A stretch of DNA of 64,000 bases from CAYZTY01 sp964444665 (GTDB taxonomy: Bacteria; Planctomycetota; Phycisphaerae; Sedimentisphaerales; CAYZTY01), in contig CAYUIE010000016.1 of the NCBI GenBank assembly GCA_964444665.1, positions 1 through 64,000 on the forward strand, written 5' to 3'. This document shows positions 42,369 through 50,847 of the stretch, piece by piece. The notes under the pieces were generated by a model. The model worked only from the letters and a program-made list of their open reading frames with translations. It had not been told where the DNA came from and did not search any database. How positions within the stretch are numbered: position 1 is the first letter of the stretch; the number at the start of each line of letters is the position of its first letter. The position numbers and the translations under genes were made by a program.

Positions 42369-44063
42369 ATGTTTGATTTGTGCAGCGGCATTCTGGCGGA
42401 AAACCTCGAGAAGCTCAACATCATTTTGTTGATAGGTATCGCCATCTTCGGGGGAACGATAGGAGCGAGAATATTCCACCGGCTCAGCATCCCCAGGATA
42501 GTGGGTTATGTTGCGATAGGAATAATATTAGGACCGTGGCTGGGGATTATTTCCAAGCAGACAGTCATAGACCTTGAGCCATTCAATATGTTTGCCCTGG
42601 GTATTATTGGTTTTTTAATCGGCGGCGAGCTTAAACGTGAAATTTTTACGAGGTTCGGCAGACAGGTCCTTACCATTTTGCTCTTCGAAGGCCTGACGGC
42701 TTTCATATTGGTGGCAACGCTTAGTTTTTCAGTAACTTGGTATTTTTCCGACTGGAAAACCGGAGTAGCTGTTGGTGTGGTATTTGGCGCTATTTGTGCT
42801 GCAACGGACCCTGCCTCGACAATGAGTGTATTGTGGGAGTCTAAAAGCCGCGGACCTCTTACGGCGATGTTGACGGCGATTGTCGCACTCGACGATGCCC
42901 TCGCCCTGATTTTGTATACTATTTGCGTGAGTGTTGCGGGGGTGGTTATAGGCCATCAGGAAGTTGGTTTTCTGGCGGCGTTATTTTCCTCTTTTCACGA
43001 AATCTTCGGCTCACTGGCAGTAGGCATATTAGTAGGCTTACTTCTGAACTGGATTTTAAAACGAACCGACGAACCGGAAAGAGTGCTGATTTTCAGTATA
43101 AGCTTAGCGCTGATAATCATCGGGGTGGCGATAACCAGACAGTTGGACGTCATTATTTCATCTATGGCTCTGGGAGTAACGCTTACAAATATCGGCTCAA
43201 AAAAAGTCCTGTCAAGTTTCGGGCTTGTTCACAGGTTTTCGGCGCCGATTTACGTCTTGTTCTTCGTACTTGTCGGTGCCAGGTTAAGAATCACCAATGG
43301 AGGCACACAAGTTCTGTTTCTTGCCGTCGCTTACATTGTCGGGACCGCTGCCGGCAAGACCATCGGGGCGTGGTGGGGCGCCGTTCACTCCAAAGCTATA
43401 TCATCTATCCGTAAATATCTCGGTTTCTGTTTATATCAACAGGGCACAATTGCTATAGCGTTATTGCTTGCGGCAAGCAAACGATTTGAAGGTCAAATTA
43501 GAGATACAATGCTGTCGGTGATAATAGCCGGTGTGTTTGTGTTTCAGCTCCTCGGCCCCATATTCGTAAAAATTGGCTCTAAAAAAGCTGGTGAAGCAGG
43601 GCTTAATATCACCGAGGAGGACCTGATAAAAACCTACAATGTGGGTGACGTGATGAATAGACAAATCCCTACTATTGCCGCCGATACCACGCTTACGGAG
43701 ATAATAAGGACGTTTGGCAATACCGAGAGCTTCTATTACCCGGTAGTCGACAAAAACAAACGGCTAATCGGTGCCGTTACTGTGGACGGAATCCGAAATA
43801 CTCTTAACACTATGGAGGCTCAGCGGTGGCTGATAGCACTTGACATTCTCGAGCCGGTCATAACCAGGACAATGCCGAAGGTTCCGCTTGCCGATGCTCT
43901 TGAGCAAGGTAAAAGTCAGGATTTAGAGTACCTGCCGGTAGTGGCATCGAAGGATGATGAGACTCTTGTGGGGGTTCTTGATACTCGAAGTTTACAACGA
44001 ATGCTAACTGCCGAGGTAATGGCGCGACAGCACAAAGCCGACGAAATGCATAACATCAGTTAA
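42369..44063 (+). CDS. cation:proton antiporter with C-terminal CBS pair
   Basis: The 564-residue protein has the CPA fold: the unwound-helix motif 'ICAATDPASTMSVLW' (Thr146, Asp147) and 'ALDDALALILYT' (Asp175, Asp176), both more canonical than in the preceding gene. Residues ~425-555 form two CBS domains ('VGDVMNRQIPTIAADTTLTEII', 'LDILEPVITRTMPKVPLADAL'), which often bind adenine nucleotides and set activity. The 200-base gap before it holds no obvious terminator. Together with the EIIA-like gene this makes a small ion-homeostasis locus. Confidence 0.88.
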   Translation: MFDLCSGILAENLEKLNIILLIGIAIFGGTIGARIFHRLSIPRIVGYVAIGIILGPWLGIISKQTVIDLEPFNMFALGIIGFLIGGELKREIFTRFGRQVLTILLFEGLTAFILVATLSFSVTWYFSDWKTGVAVGVVFGAICAATDPASTMSVLWESKSRGPLTAMLTAIVALDDALALILYTICVSVAGVVIGHQEVGFLAALFSSFHEIFGSLAVGILVGLLLNWILKRTDEPERVLIFSISLALIIIGVAITRQLDVIISSMALGVTLTNIGSKKVLSSFGLVHRFSAPIYVLFFVLVGARLRITNGGTQVLFLAVAYIVGTAAGKTIGAWWGAVHSKAISSIRKYLGFCLYQQGTIAIALLLAASKRFEGQIRDTMLSVIIAGVFVFQLLGPIFVKIGSKKAGEAGLNITEEDLIKTYNVGDVMNRQIPTIAADTTLTEIIRTFGNTESFYYPVVDKNKRLIGAVTVDGIRNTLNTMEAQRWLIALDILEPVITRTMPKVPLADALEQGKSQDLEYLPVVASKDDETLVGVLDTRSLQRMLTAEVMARQHKADEMHNIS

Positions 44064-44140
44064 GAATCACTCAAAATTCCCGCCCGTCGGCCGGCTTAAA
44101 AACAACTGGAACCATAAGTTTGTGTGATGGGATTATTAAC

Positions 44141-44169
44141 TTGACAATTATCGCTCTTGAGTAGATACT
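44141..44169 (+). promoter_or_regulatory. promoter of the parvulin foldase gene
   Basis: TTGACA (44141-44146), 17 bases, then GATACT (44164-44169). It is 57 bases before the chosen ATG at 44227. Confidence 0.6.
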
Positions 44170-44226
44170 GTGTTACCTCGTTCTTATATTGGCCAATCAA
44201 TTTTTTATCTTTACGAAAGGACCAAA

Positions 44227-45366
44227 ATGAAGACTTTTTTTGACATTTTTGCGTTATTCCTGACGATTTATACCAGTGTGGCGTTCGGCGCCGAGGCCGG
44301 TGTTTCCGAACGGGTAACAGATGCTAAAACCTCAGCGGTTCTCAAGCCTGACACGACCAAGACTTCAAAAATACTCTCTGATAATGCCGAAGAATCCACT
44401 TCCGTCGCAGCCCTCGTCAACGGCGTTGCAATTACCGAAGAGAAGGTACAAGCTATTATAGAGAAAGCCCTTCGAGGTCTCAGAGGTCAAATTCCGCCAC
44501 AACTTCTCGAGCAACACTTGGATAAAATGAGAAAAGACGCCATGGAACGTCTCATAGCTGAGCAGTTGCTGGACGAACAGATTAAGAAAAAGAATATAAC
44601 GGTGAGCGACAAAGAGGTAAACGAACAGATAAGTCAAATAGCGATGCAACAGAAACTGACGGTAAATGATTTGAAGGCTCTTCTCGAGGCTTATGGCAAG
44701 AATCTTGACGAATTGAAGGAGCAGATCAGGCAAGGTACGAGTTATGAGAAACTTATCGATATTGAGACCGGCGGGAAAATCAACGTCACACAACAGGAAG
44801 CTCAAAACTACTACGAGGCAAACACTGAACAATTCAAAACTCCTGAGCGAATCAGTGCCAGTCACATTCTGGTAAGTACGCGGCCAACCGAGCCCAACAG
44901 TGACCCGGCCAAACTCAAGGCCGATGCAAAAGCGAAAGCCGAATCACTGCTAAAACAAATACAAAACGGAGCTGATTTCGCCGAACTGGCGAGGACACAT
45001 TCGGATTGTCCGTCTGCAAAAGACGGAGGAAAATTAGGCACATTTTCGAAAGGCGAAATGGTGCCTGAATTCGAAAAGGTAGCTCTTACCCTGGACGTCG
45101 GAAAGGTAAGCGGAATAACAGAGACGTCGTATGGCTACCACATCATAAAAGTAACTGACCGGAAAAAGGCAACATTAGTAAGTTTCGAAGAGCTCAAAGA
45201 TGGGATAATTCAAAGCCTCAAGGGGAAAAAACAAGAGGAGTTTATAGCCGAATATATCGAAACTCTGAAGGCAAAAGCCACGATAGTATATAGCGAAAAA
45301 TCAAGCCCGGCTCAACCAAATCAGACACCCAAGCCGTCGAAGAAGCCGGCTATGAAGAAAAAGTAA
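44227..45366 (+). CDS. secreted peptidyl-prolyl isomerase (parvulin/SurA-like)
   Basis: I choose the ATG at 44227, behind AAAGGA, instead of an earlier in-frame start; the product is then 379 residues with a signal peptide (~1-22, ending FGAEA). A SurA-N-like domain follows (~60-200, 'VAALVNGVAITEEKVQAIIEKAL'). The parvulin domain is ~205-320: 'ISASHILVSTRP', 'SLLKQIQNGADFAELA', 'KDGGKLGTFSKGEMVPEFEKVALTL', 'YGYHIIKVTD'. It should help fold periplasmic or outer-membrane proteins. The C-terminus is Pro/Lys-rich. Confidence 0.92.
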   Translation: MKTFFDIFALFLTIYTSVAFGAEAGVSERVTDAKTSAVLKPDTTKTSKILSDNAEESTSVAALVNGVAITEEKVQAIIEKALRGLRGQIPPQLLEQHLDKMRKDAMERLIAEQLLDEQIKKKNITVSDKEVNEQISQIAMQQKLTVNDLKALLEAYGKNLDELKEQIRQGTSYEKLIDIETGGKINVTQQEAQNYYEANTEQFKTPERISASHILVSTRPTEPNSDPAKLKADAKAKAESLLKQIQNGADFAELARTHSDCPSAKDGGKLGTFSKGEMVPEFEKVALTLDVGKVSGITETSYGYHIIKVTDRKKATLVSFEELKDGIIQSLKGKKQEEFIAEYIETLKAKATIVYSEKSSPAQPNQTPKPSKKPAMKKK

Positions 45367-45460
45367 CTATCGACTGGTCGGGAACGAGAAAACCTCCAAA
45401 TTTATTTGGGGCAGGTATTAAAAAATTGCGAAGTAGGGCGGGATCTACACCTCATCGGTA

Positions 45461-47077
45461 CTACCGGTCCCTGGAAAGTTCGAGGTGCATTGCGAAATTA
45501 ACGTCGTCGGTTTCGGGAAAATCGCTTCTGCAATGAACTCCTCTGCTTTCCGTACGTCTTTCAGCAGCCTGGGCCATCAACAGCGCATTTGTGAGCATAT
45601 TCTGGCATTGCCAGCCCTCGGGAGAATCGAAAACCTTGTCCATTACATATCGCTGCCAGAACCGTATAATCTCCTGTGCTTCTCTCAACGGCTGAGCTTT
45701 TCTAATAATACCGACATTGCGCCACATCAGCGCACGCAACGAGTTTCGAATGTCGATGGTATCTAACCTGCTCCGGTCGGAGTGCGGTATTTGATATTTA
45801 ATGCGGGGGTGTTTCGGAGGGGCTTGTCGGCCTTTGCACTTTTCAACTGCTGAGATACCGGCAATTCTGCCAAAGACCAGCCCTTCGAGCAGCGAGTTGC
45901 TGCCAAGGCGATTCGCACCGTGCAGGCCGCTTGCGGACACTTCCCCGCAGGCATAAAGACCTTTGATGCTGCTGGCGGCCCTGAGGTCGGTTTTAACGCC
46001 GCCTATCATATAATGAGCGCTGGGCCTGACGGGTATCAAGTCTTTGCTTACATTAATGTCAAAGCTTTCGCACAATTCGCTAATCAGCGGAAATCTCTTT
46101 GCAAAATGCGTCTTATCAAAATTCCGCACATCCAGATAAACATGCGTTGAATTGGTTGCCCGCATTTGCTCCAGTATCGCCCTGCTGACTATATCCCGCG
46201 GTGCAAGCTCGCCTTTCGGATGGTAATCTTTCATAAAACGATTCCCGTTACAGTCCAGCAGGACCGCTCCCTCTCCGCGAAGAGTCTCTGTAATCAGCGC
46301 CCGCGAGGCGCCGGCGACGTACAACGTCGTCGGGTGAAACTGCATAAACTCCATATCGCGCAGGACCGCACCAGTTCTGTAGGCCATTGCTATGCCGTCG
46401 CTGGTTGCTCCTTTCGGATTGGTTGTCTCCCGATAAAGCTGCCCGGCGCCTCCGCTTGCCAAAACAGTACTTCCTGCCCAGATTATCTGTTCACCTGTTT
46501 GCGAATTACGTCCGACCAGACCTACGCATTCGTTCTCGTCATCGGTGATAAGGTCTATGACGTAGAAATTCTCAATGATTCTCACAGTCTGCATTTGCCT
46601 GACTTTTTCTATCAGGCTTTCAGAAATAATCCGTCCGGTCGAGTCTCCGTGAGCGTGGGCAATTCGGGCATGGCTGTGGCCGCCTTCGATGGTCACATCC
46701 ATATGACCATCGACCATATCGAATTCGGTTCCCCATTCGAGAAGTTGTCGAAGCAGCTCAGGCCCCTGCCCGACAACCAGCTCGACCACCTCAGTATCAT
46801 TCAGTCCACAGCCGGTGCTGAGTGTATCGGATATATGAGACTGGAAGGAATCTTCCGGCCCGAGGACCGAGCTAATCCCCCCCTGGGCGTTCCAGGTATT
46901 GCTTTCCTGAAGCGATTCTTTACAAACCAGGATAACATTGCAGCCGGCCCCGGCCTCGATGGCCGACCGCAGGCCAGCAATTCCACCGCCGATTACCAAA
47001 ACGTCGGTGAAAAGCTGCTGAGTCGAAGCAGTATCGATATTCGCCAGGTATCTTCTAAATTCCGGCTGTGCGCTCAT
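45461..47077 (-). CDS. nadB: L-aspartate oxidase
   Basis: NadB oxidises aspartate to iminoaspartate, the first step of de novo NAD synthesis. In an anaerobe fumarate is the likely acceptor. The 538-residue protein has the FAD loop 'VLVIGGGIAGLRSAIEA' (~26-42), 'NTWNAQGGISSVLG' (~60-73), and 'GGHSHARIAHAHGDSTGR' (~131-148) with the catalytic Arg/His set; 'SAHYMIGGVKTDL' and 'GANRLGSNSLLEGLVFGRIAG' are also in place. nadA and nadC are not in the window; a nadE-like gene is at 1967-2950. Confidence 0.94.
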   Translation of the reverse strand: MSAQPEFRRYLANIDTASTQQLFTDVLVIGGGIAGLRSAIEAGAGCNVILVCKESLQESNTWNAQGGISSVLGPEDSFQSHISDTLSTGCGLNDTEVVELVVGQGPELLRQLLEWGTEFDMVDGHMDVTIEGGHSHARIAHAHGDSTGRIISESLIEKVRQMQTVRIIENFYVIDLITDDENECVGLVGRNSQTGEQIIWAGSTVLASGGAGQLYRETTNPKGATSDGIAMAYRTGAVLRDMEFMQFHPTTLYVAGASRALITETLRGEGAVLLDCNGNRFMKDYHPKGELAPRDIVSRAILEQMRATNSTHVYLDVRNFDKTHFAKRFPLISELCESFDINVSKDLIPVRPSAHYMIGGVKTDLRAASSIKGLYACGEVSASGLHGANRLGSNSLLEGLVFGRIAGISAVEKCKGRQAPPKHPRIKYQIPHSDRSRLDTIDIRNSLRALMWRNVGIIRKAQPLREAQEIIRFWQRYVMDKVFDSPEGWQCQNMLTNALLMAQAAERRTESRGVHCRSDFPETDDVNFAMHLELSRDR

Positions 47078-47161
47078 AAAAATATTACATACATTTATTG
47101 TTTGGCTGTGTATCCATTGGGCTCAGTACTTGCAGAGTCGATACCACCTGGATTCTCCGGA

Positions 47162-47764
47162 TTATTTAGTTTTCCGGCAAAACAATGCACTGTCATCAGT
47201 GAATAGTTTTTTGCCATCGGCATACTTGCGAACAAATGCCTGGAGTTCCTGCGTTGAGGCTGTTAATACAGGCTTATCTTCGACGAATGTATGTTTTACA
47301 ATATTGGGATTTTCCTTAAGCAGCTCCTTCATCGCATCATCATCAGTAAGTTGTAGTTTCAAGACGGACCCAACAAAATCAACTTTGATAAATGTATGAG
47401 TGGGTATCAAAAACAATGTGTTGTACGCCCAGTTTACCTTGTTTGGGTCTTTTTCGTCCCAGGGTGTTTCTCTTGGGTAAAGGTCCAGGAAAAGGTTCTT
47501 TCCCAGTTTTGTCAAATGTGCTTCAAACGAGCCTTTGCTGCCTTCATTATCAGTGAAAATTAATCTGTATACTTTGTCCTCTTCGTTAAATTCCTTAAAT
47601 TCCCAGACGTTATCAGGCTTGTTGGAATCCTCTACCCAGGTACCAATTAATCTTGCATCAAATACCAAATCCTTTTCCGTGTAAAGCGGATGCAGTGACA
47701 TAACAGGCACACACCCACCTAAAACAGCTGCCAACAAATAGAAAAGAAGCTTCTTAATTTTCAT
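47162..47764 (-). CDS. hypothetical lipoprotein, 200 aa
   Basis: The signal peptide ends with 'AVLGGC' (Cys18). 'SLHPLYTEKDLVFDARLIGTW' (~23-43) is a conserved start seen, as I recall, in planctomycete lipoproteins of unknown role. The rest is beta-rich ('VYRLIFTDNEGSKGSFEAHLTKLGKNLFLDLYP'), like a lipocalin-type barrel, but this is a guess from strand spacing. The gene is 84 bases after nadB's start, on the same strand, upstream of it. Confidence 0.7.
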   Translation of the reverse strand: MKIKKLLFYLLAAVLGGCVPVMSLHPLYTEKDLVFDARLIGTWVEDSNKPDNVWEFKEFNEEDKVYRLIFTDNEGSKGSFEAHLTKLGKNLFLDLYPRETPWDEKDPNKVNWAYNTLFLIPTHTFIKVDFVGSVLKLQLTDDDAMKELLKENPNIVKHTFVEDKPVLTASTQELQAFVRKYADGKKLFTDDSALFCRKTK

Positions 47765-47949
47765 TTTTCAGCCTCCTTAATATGAAGTTTCAATTTCAAT
47801 TACTATAGTACCGCAAAACCTTGTTTTTTACAAGCCTGCAATAACTGCTCAAATGAGCAGCCTTTGTTCGGAAGATAAATATTACCCTTTCGAGGGCTGC
47901 GACGGCAGTACAATCGCTAACAGCAATATAATCGCTATTTAATTGAGAG

Positions 47950-48690
47950 CTACAACCGCGCCAGCTCAACCCAGTCGCAATCTGCCAGGGACTCGATTAC
48001 AACCTCGCCCAGCCGGCCCTCTTCGACATCGACAGTCTCGTCAAAAGGAACAACTGCAAGTATATTAACGTTGCCGCAGCGTGCAATTACCTGCGGAGCA
48101 GTCGTCTCGGCGGGTTCGGCCTTTGATGCGTCATAGCCGTTAATAACCACGCCGGCAATTTTCAGATTTTTAGAGCGCATCGCATCAATCGTCAAAAGTG
48201 TGTGATTTATGGTGCCCAGCTCGGCCCGGGAGACAATCACCACCGGCAGTCCAAGCCCGGCCGCCAAATCAAGCACGTCAATATCTTCGGTAATCGGAAC
48301 ACGGAGGCCACCAATACCTTCGACAATAACCAGTTGACAACTTTGACAAATATAGTTGTACGACGAGGAAATCTGCTCGAAGTCCACTTCTCGGTGCTCG
48401 TAATCGGCGCTTACTATAGGTGCAGCCGGCGTCGCATAGCCGACAGGATTTACCACCGAAAGAGGGTAATCACAATCGCTGCAGTAGGCCAGAAATTCCG
48501 CGTCGCTGCTGATAAGACCTTCTCTGCTGTGTCGGCAGCCGGTGGCGATGGGCTTGAATACGCCAACCTTCAGGCCGCTATCGGTCAGTATTCTTGCGAT
48601 AGTACCGGCAATCAGTGTCTTACCCACGCCGGTATCGGTGCCGGTTATGAAAAGGCCCGGCTTTTCGGGAAAATTCATTTGTAGAGACAT
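47950..48690 (-). CDS. bioD: dethiobiotin synthase
   Basis: BioD closes the ureido ring of dethiobiotin using ATP and CO2. The P-loop 'GTDTGVGKTLIAG' is at ~17-29; 'VEGIGGLRVPI' (~125-135) and the catalytic Lys in 'FKPIATG' (~45-51) are present. The 246-residue length is normal. It is three bases after bioA, forming a bioA-bioD pair. bioB and bioF are not in the window. Confidence 0.93.
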   Translation of the reverse strand: MSLQMNFPEKPGLFITGTDTGVGKTLIAGTIARILTDSGLKVGVFKPIATGCRHSREGLISSDAEFLAYCSDCDYPLSVVNPVGYATPAAPIVSADYEHREVDFEQISSSYNYICQSCQLVIVEGIGGLRVPITEDIDVLDLAAGLGLPVVIVSRAELGTINHTLLTIDAMRSKNLKIAGVVINGYDASKAEPAETTAPQVIARCGNVNILAVVPFDETVDVEEGRLGEVVIESLADCDWVELARL

Positions 48691-48693
48691 TCG

Positions 48694-50055
48694 CTATTCT
48701 CTCGAAATTCGCGGCAGCTCATTTTTAATCGAATCATAAACCACGGCAAGCAGTTTTTCCAGCAGCGGCAAATCAATCGCAATCGGCGGCATCAGCACAA
48801 TCACATCGCTCAACGGCCGCATCATAATTCCCTCTTTTCGCATCGCCCGGCAGAGTCCGGCTCCGATGGTCTTATGACGCGGGAATGGCTGCCTGGTACT
48901 CTTATCCTGCACAATCTCAATTCCGCCCATCATCCCGCACTGCCGCACATCGCCTACAAAAGGCAGCTCGGCAATTTTAGCAAGATAATTTTTTATAAGT
49001 TCAATTTTTGGCGGTAAAGACTCTATGATTTTATTTTCTTCGAGCAATTCCAGCGATGCGGCCGCCGCCGCGCATCCTAAAGCGTTGCCGGTATAGGTAT
49101 GGCCGTGATAAAAGGTTTTCTCTTCAGCGACGGTGCCAAGGAAAGCCTCGAAGACCTGCTGTGTAGTTAGCGTGGCGGCCAACGGCAAATATCCGCCGCT
49201 AAGTCCTTTCGCCAGGCACATAATATCCGGCTCAACCTGCTCGTGCTCGCAGGCAAACATTCGGCCGGTTCTGCCGAAACCCGTGGCGACTTCATCGGCT
49301 ATTAAGAGTACACCATATTTTTTTGTAAGGTCGCGCAAGTCTTTCAGGAATCCCTGCGGATGGACAATCATCCCTCCGGCGCCCTGAACAAGAGGCTCAA
49401 GCAAAACTGCGATGATTTGGTCAGTTTTATCTTTTAATATGTTCTCAATCTCCTGCAGTGTGTACTTGGCACAATCACAGTTTTTTCCATCGAACCGGTA
49501 AGGATGTGGAGCAGGCACAAAAAAAGCCTCGAACAAAAGCGGCCGGAATATGGAATGAAACGTCTCGATTCCGCCGACGCTTACGGAGCCTAAAGTGTCA
49601 CCGTGATAGCTTGCTCGCAGTGCGATGAATTTTCTTCGGGTCTTTTGGCCGAGATTTTGGTAATACTGAAATGCCATTTTAAGTGCAATCTCGACGGCCG
49701 TAGCGCCGCTGTCCGAGTAAAATACCTTCTTAAGACTACCTGGTGCAATCCGGACGAGCTTCTCCGCAAGCTCGATTGATTTGGTTTGTCCCAGGCCCAA
49801 AAGGGTGCTATGGGCGACCTTCTGGAGCTGGGTTTTTATGGCATCATCGATTTTTTTAACACGGTGGCCGTGCAGGTTACACCACAGCGAGCTGATGCCG
49901 TCGATATATCGTCTGCCCTCGGTATCGATAAGAAAAAAGCCCTCGGCCGAGTCGATAATCACCGGCTCAGAAGCCAGCCAATCAGCCATCTGTGTGAAAG
50001 GATGCCACAGATACTTCTTGTCAAGGCCAACAAGATTTGTCGTACGGGTATTCAT
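48694..50055 (-). CDS. bioA: adenosylmethionine-8-amino-7-oxononanoate aminotransferase
   Basis: BioA makes 7,8-diaminopelargonate from KAPA with SAM as amino donor and PLP as cofactor. Motifs: 'LWHPFTQM' near the start, the PLP lysine in 'MCLAKGLSGGYLPLAATLTT', and 'LIADEVATGFGRTGRMFACE' with the PLP-facing Asp. The start is placed at 50055; an earlier ATG at 50109 adds 18 residues without a better ribosome site. It is directly upstream of bioD. Confidence 0.93.
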   Translation of the reverse strand: MNTRTTNLVGLDKKYLWHPFTQMADWLASEPVIIDSAEGFFLIDTEGRRYIDGISSLWCNLHGHRVKKIDDAIKTQLQKVAHSTLLGLGQTKSIELAEKLVRIAPGSLKKVFYSDSGATAVEIALKMAFQYYQNLGQKTRRKFIALRASYHGDTLGSVSVGGIETFHSIFRPLLFEAFFVPAPHPYRFDGKNCDCAKYTLQEIENILKDKTDQIIAVLLEPLVQGAGGMIVHPQGFLKDLRDLTKKYGVLLIADEVATGFGRTGRMFACEHEQVEPDIMCLAKGLSGGYLPLAATLTTQQVFEAFLGTVAEEKTFYHGHTYTGNALGCAAAAASLELLEENKIIESLPPKIELIKNYLAKIAELPFVGDVRQCGMMGGIEIVQDKSTRQPFPRHKTIGAGLCRAMRKEGIMMRPLSDVIVLMPPIAIDLPLLEKLLAVVYDSIKNELPRISRE

Positions 50056-50172
50056 AACGGCGTCTATCCGGTCAGGCGAAATTATAATACACAATCCGCG
50101 TGATGTCATAGAGATTATGGTTTATTAAAATTGTCGTGAAAAAACCGGTGTAGAGGCGATATAATACCAGAT

Positions 50173-50847
50173 ATGTATTCATGGGATGAGAAAGACAAAT
50201 TTGCGATGGCCCGGGCTGATATGGTAAGAACGCAGCTGCAGAGTCGTGACATAACCGACCCGAAAGTGCTGGGGATTATGGGCGAGATTGCCCGCGAAGA
50301 ATTCATACCAAAAACGTATCAGTCCCAGGCTTACGCCGACTGCCCGGTGCCTATCGGGATGGGCCAGACCATAAGCCAGCCTTACATCGTGGCATTGATG
50401 ACGCAGGTCCTGCACATTACGCCTGATTGTGATGTTCTCGAGCTTGGTACAGGCAGTGGATATCAGACGGCCATACTGGCCAAACTGGCCCGTAAGGTTT
50501 ATACCATCGAGAAGTACAACCAGCTTTCCGAATCCGCCCAGGCGGTACTGACTCGTCTGGGCATAAAAAATGTAGAGTTCTGCGTAGGAGATGGCAGCTG
50601 CGGCTGGCCGGAGAAAAGGGTATTTGACAATATTATGATTACCGCCGCCGTGCCAAAATTGCCGGCACCACTGACCGAGCAGCTTGCCGAAGACGGACTG
50701 TTAGCGGCCCCGGTCGGAGGAGAATATATACAGCAATTGTTGCTGTACGAAAAAAAGGACAATCAGCTCGAGAAAAAGACAATCTGCGATTGCCGGTTTG
50801 TCAGACTTCTCGGCAAATATGGTTTCAAGGACAACGATAGTGGATAG
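50173..50847 (+). CDS. pcm: protein-L-isoaspartate O-methyltransferase
   Basis: The 224-residue enzyme is a normal cytoplasmic Pcm: 'IGMGQTISQPYIVALM' (~57-72), 'VLELGTGSGYQTAIL' (~82-96) and 'RVFDNIMITAAVP' (~147-159). It lacks the membrane anchor of the second copy at 18564-19451. It overlaps the start region of recG, so the two may be co-expressed. It is divergent from bioA. Confidence 0.93.
   Translation: MYSWDEKDKFAMARADMVRTQLQSRDITDPKVLGIMGEIAREEFIPKTYQSQAYADCPVPIGMGQTISQPYIVALMTQVLHITPDCDVLELGTGSGYQTAILAKLARKVYTIEKYNQLSESAQAVLTRLGIKNVEFCVGDGSCGWPEKRVFDNIMITAAVPKLPAPLTEQLAEDGLLAAPVGGEYIQQLLLYEKKDNQLEKKTICDCRFVRLLGKYGFKDNDSG

Noticed and set aside
46166..47206. Plus-strand 346-codon frame
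   Set aside because: Antisense to nadB; long because of the GC pattern, with no recognisable domain.
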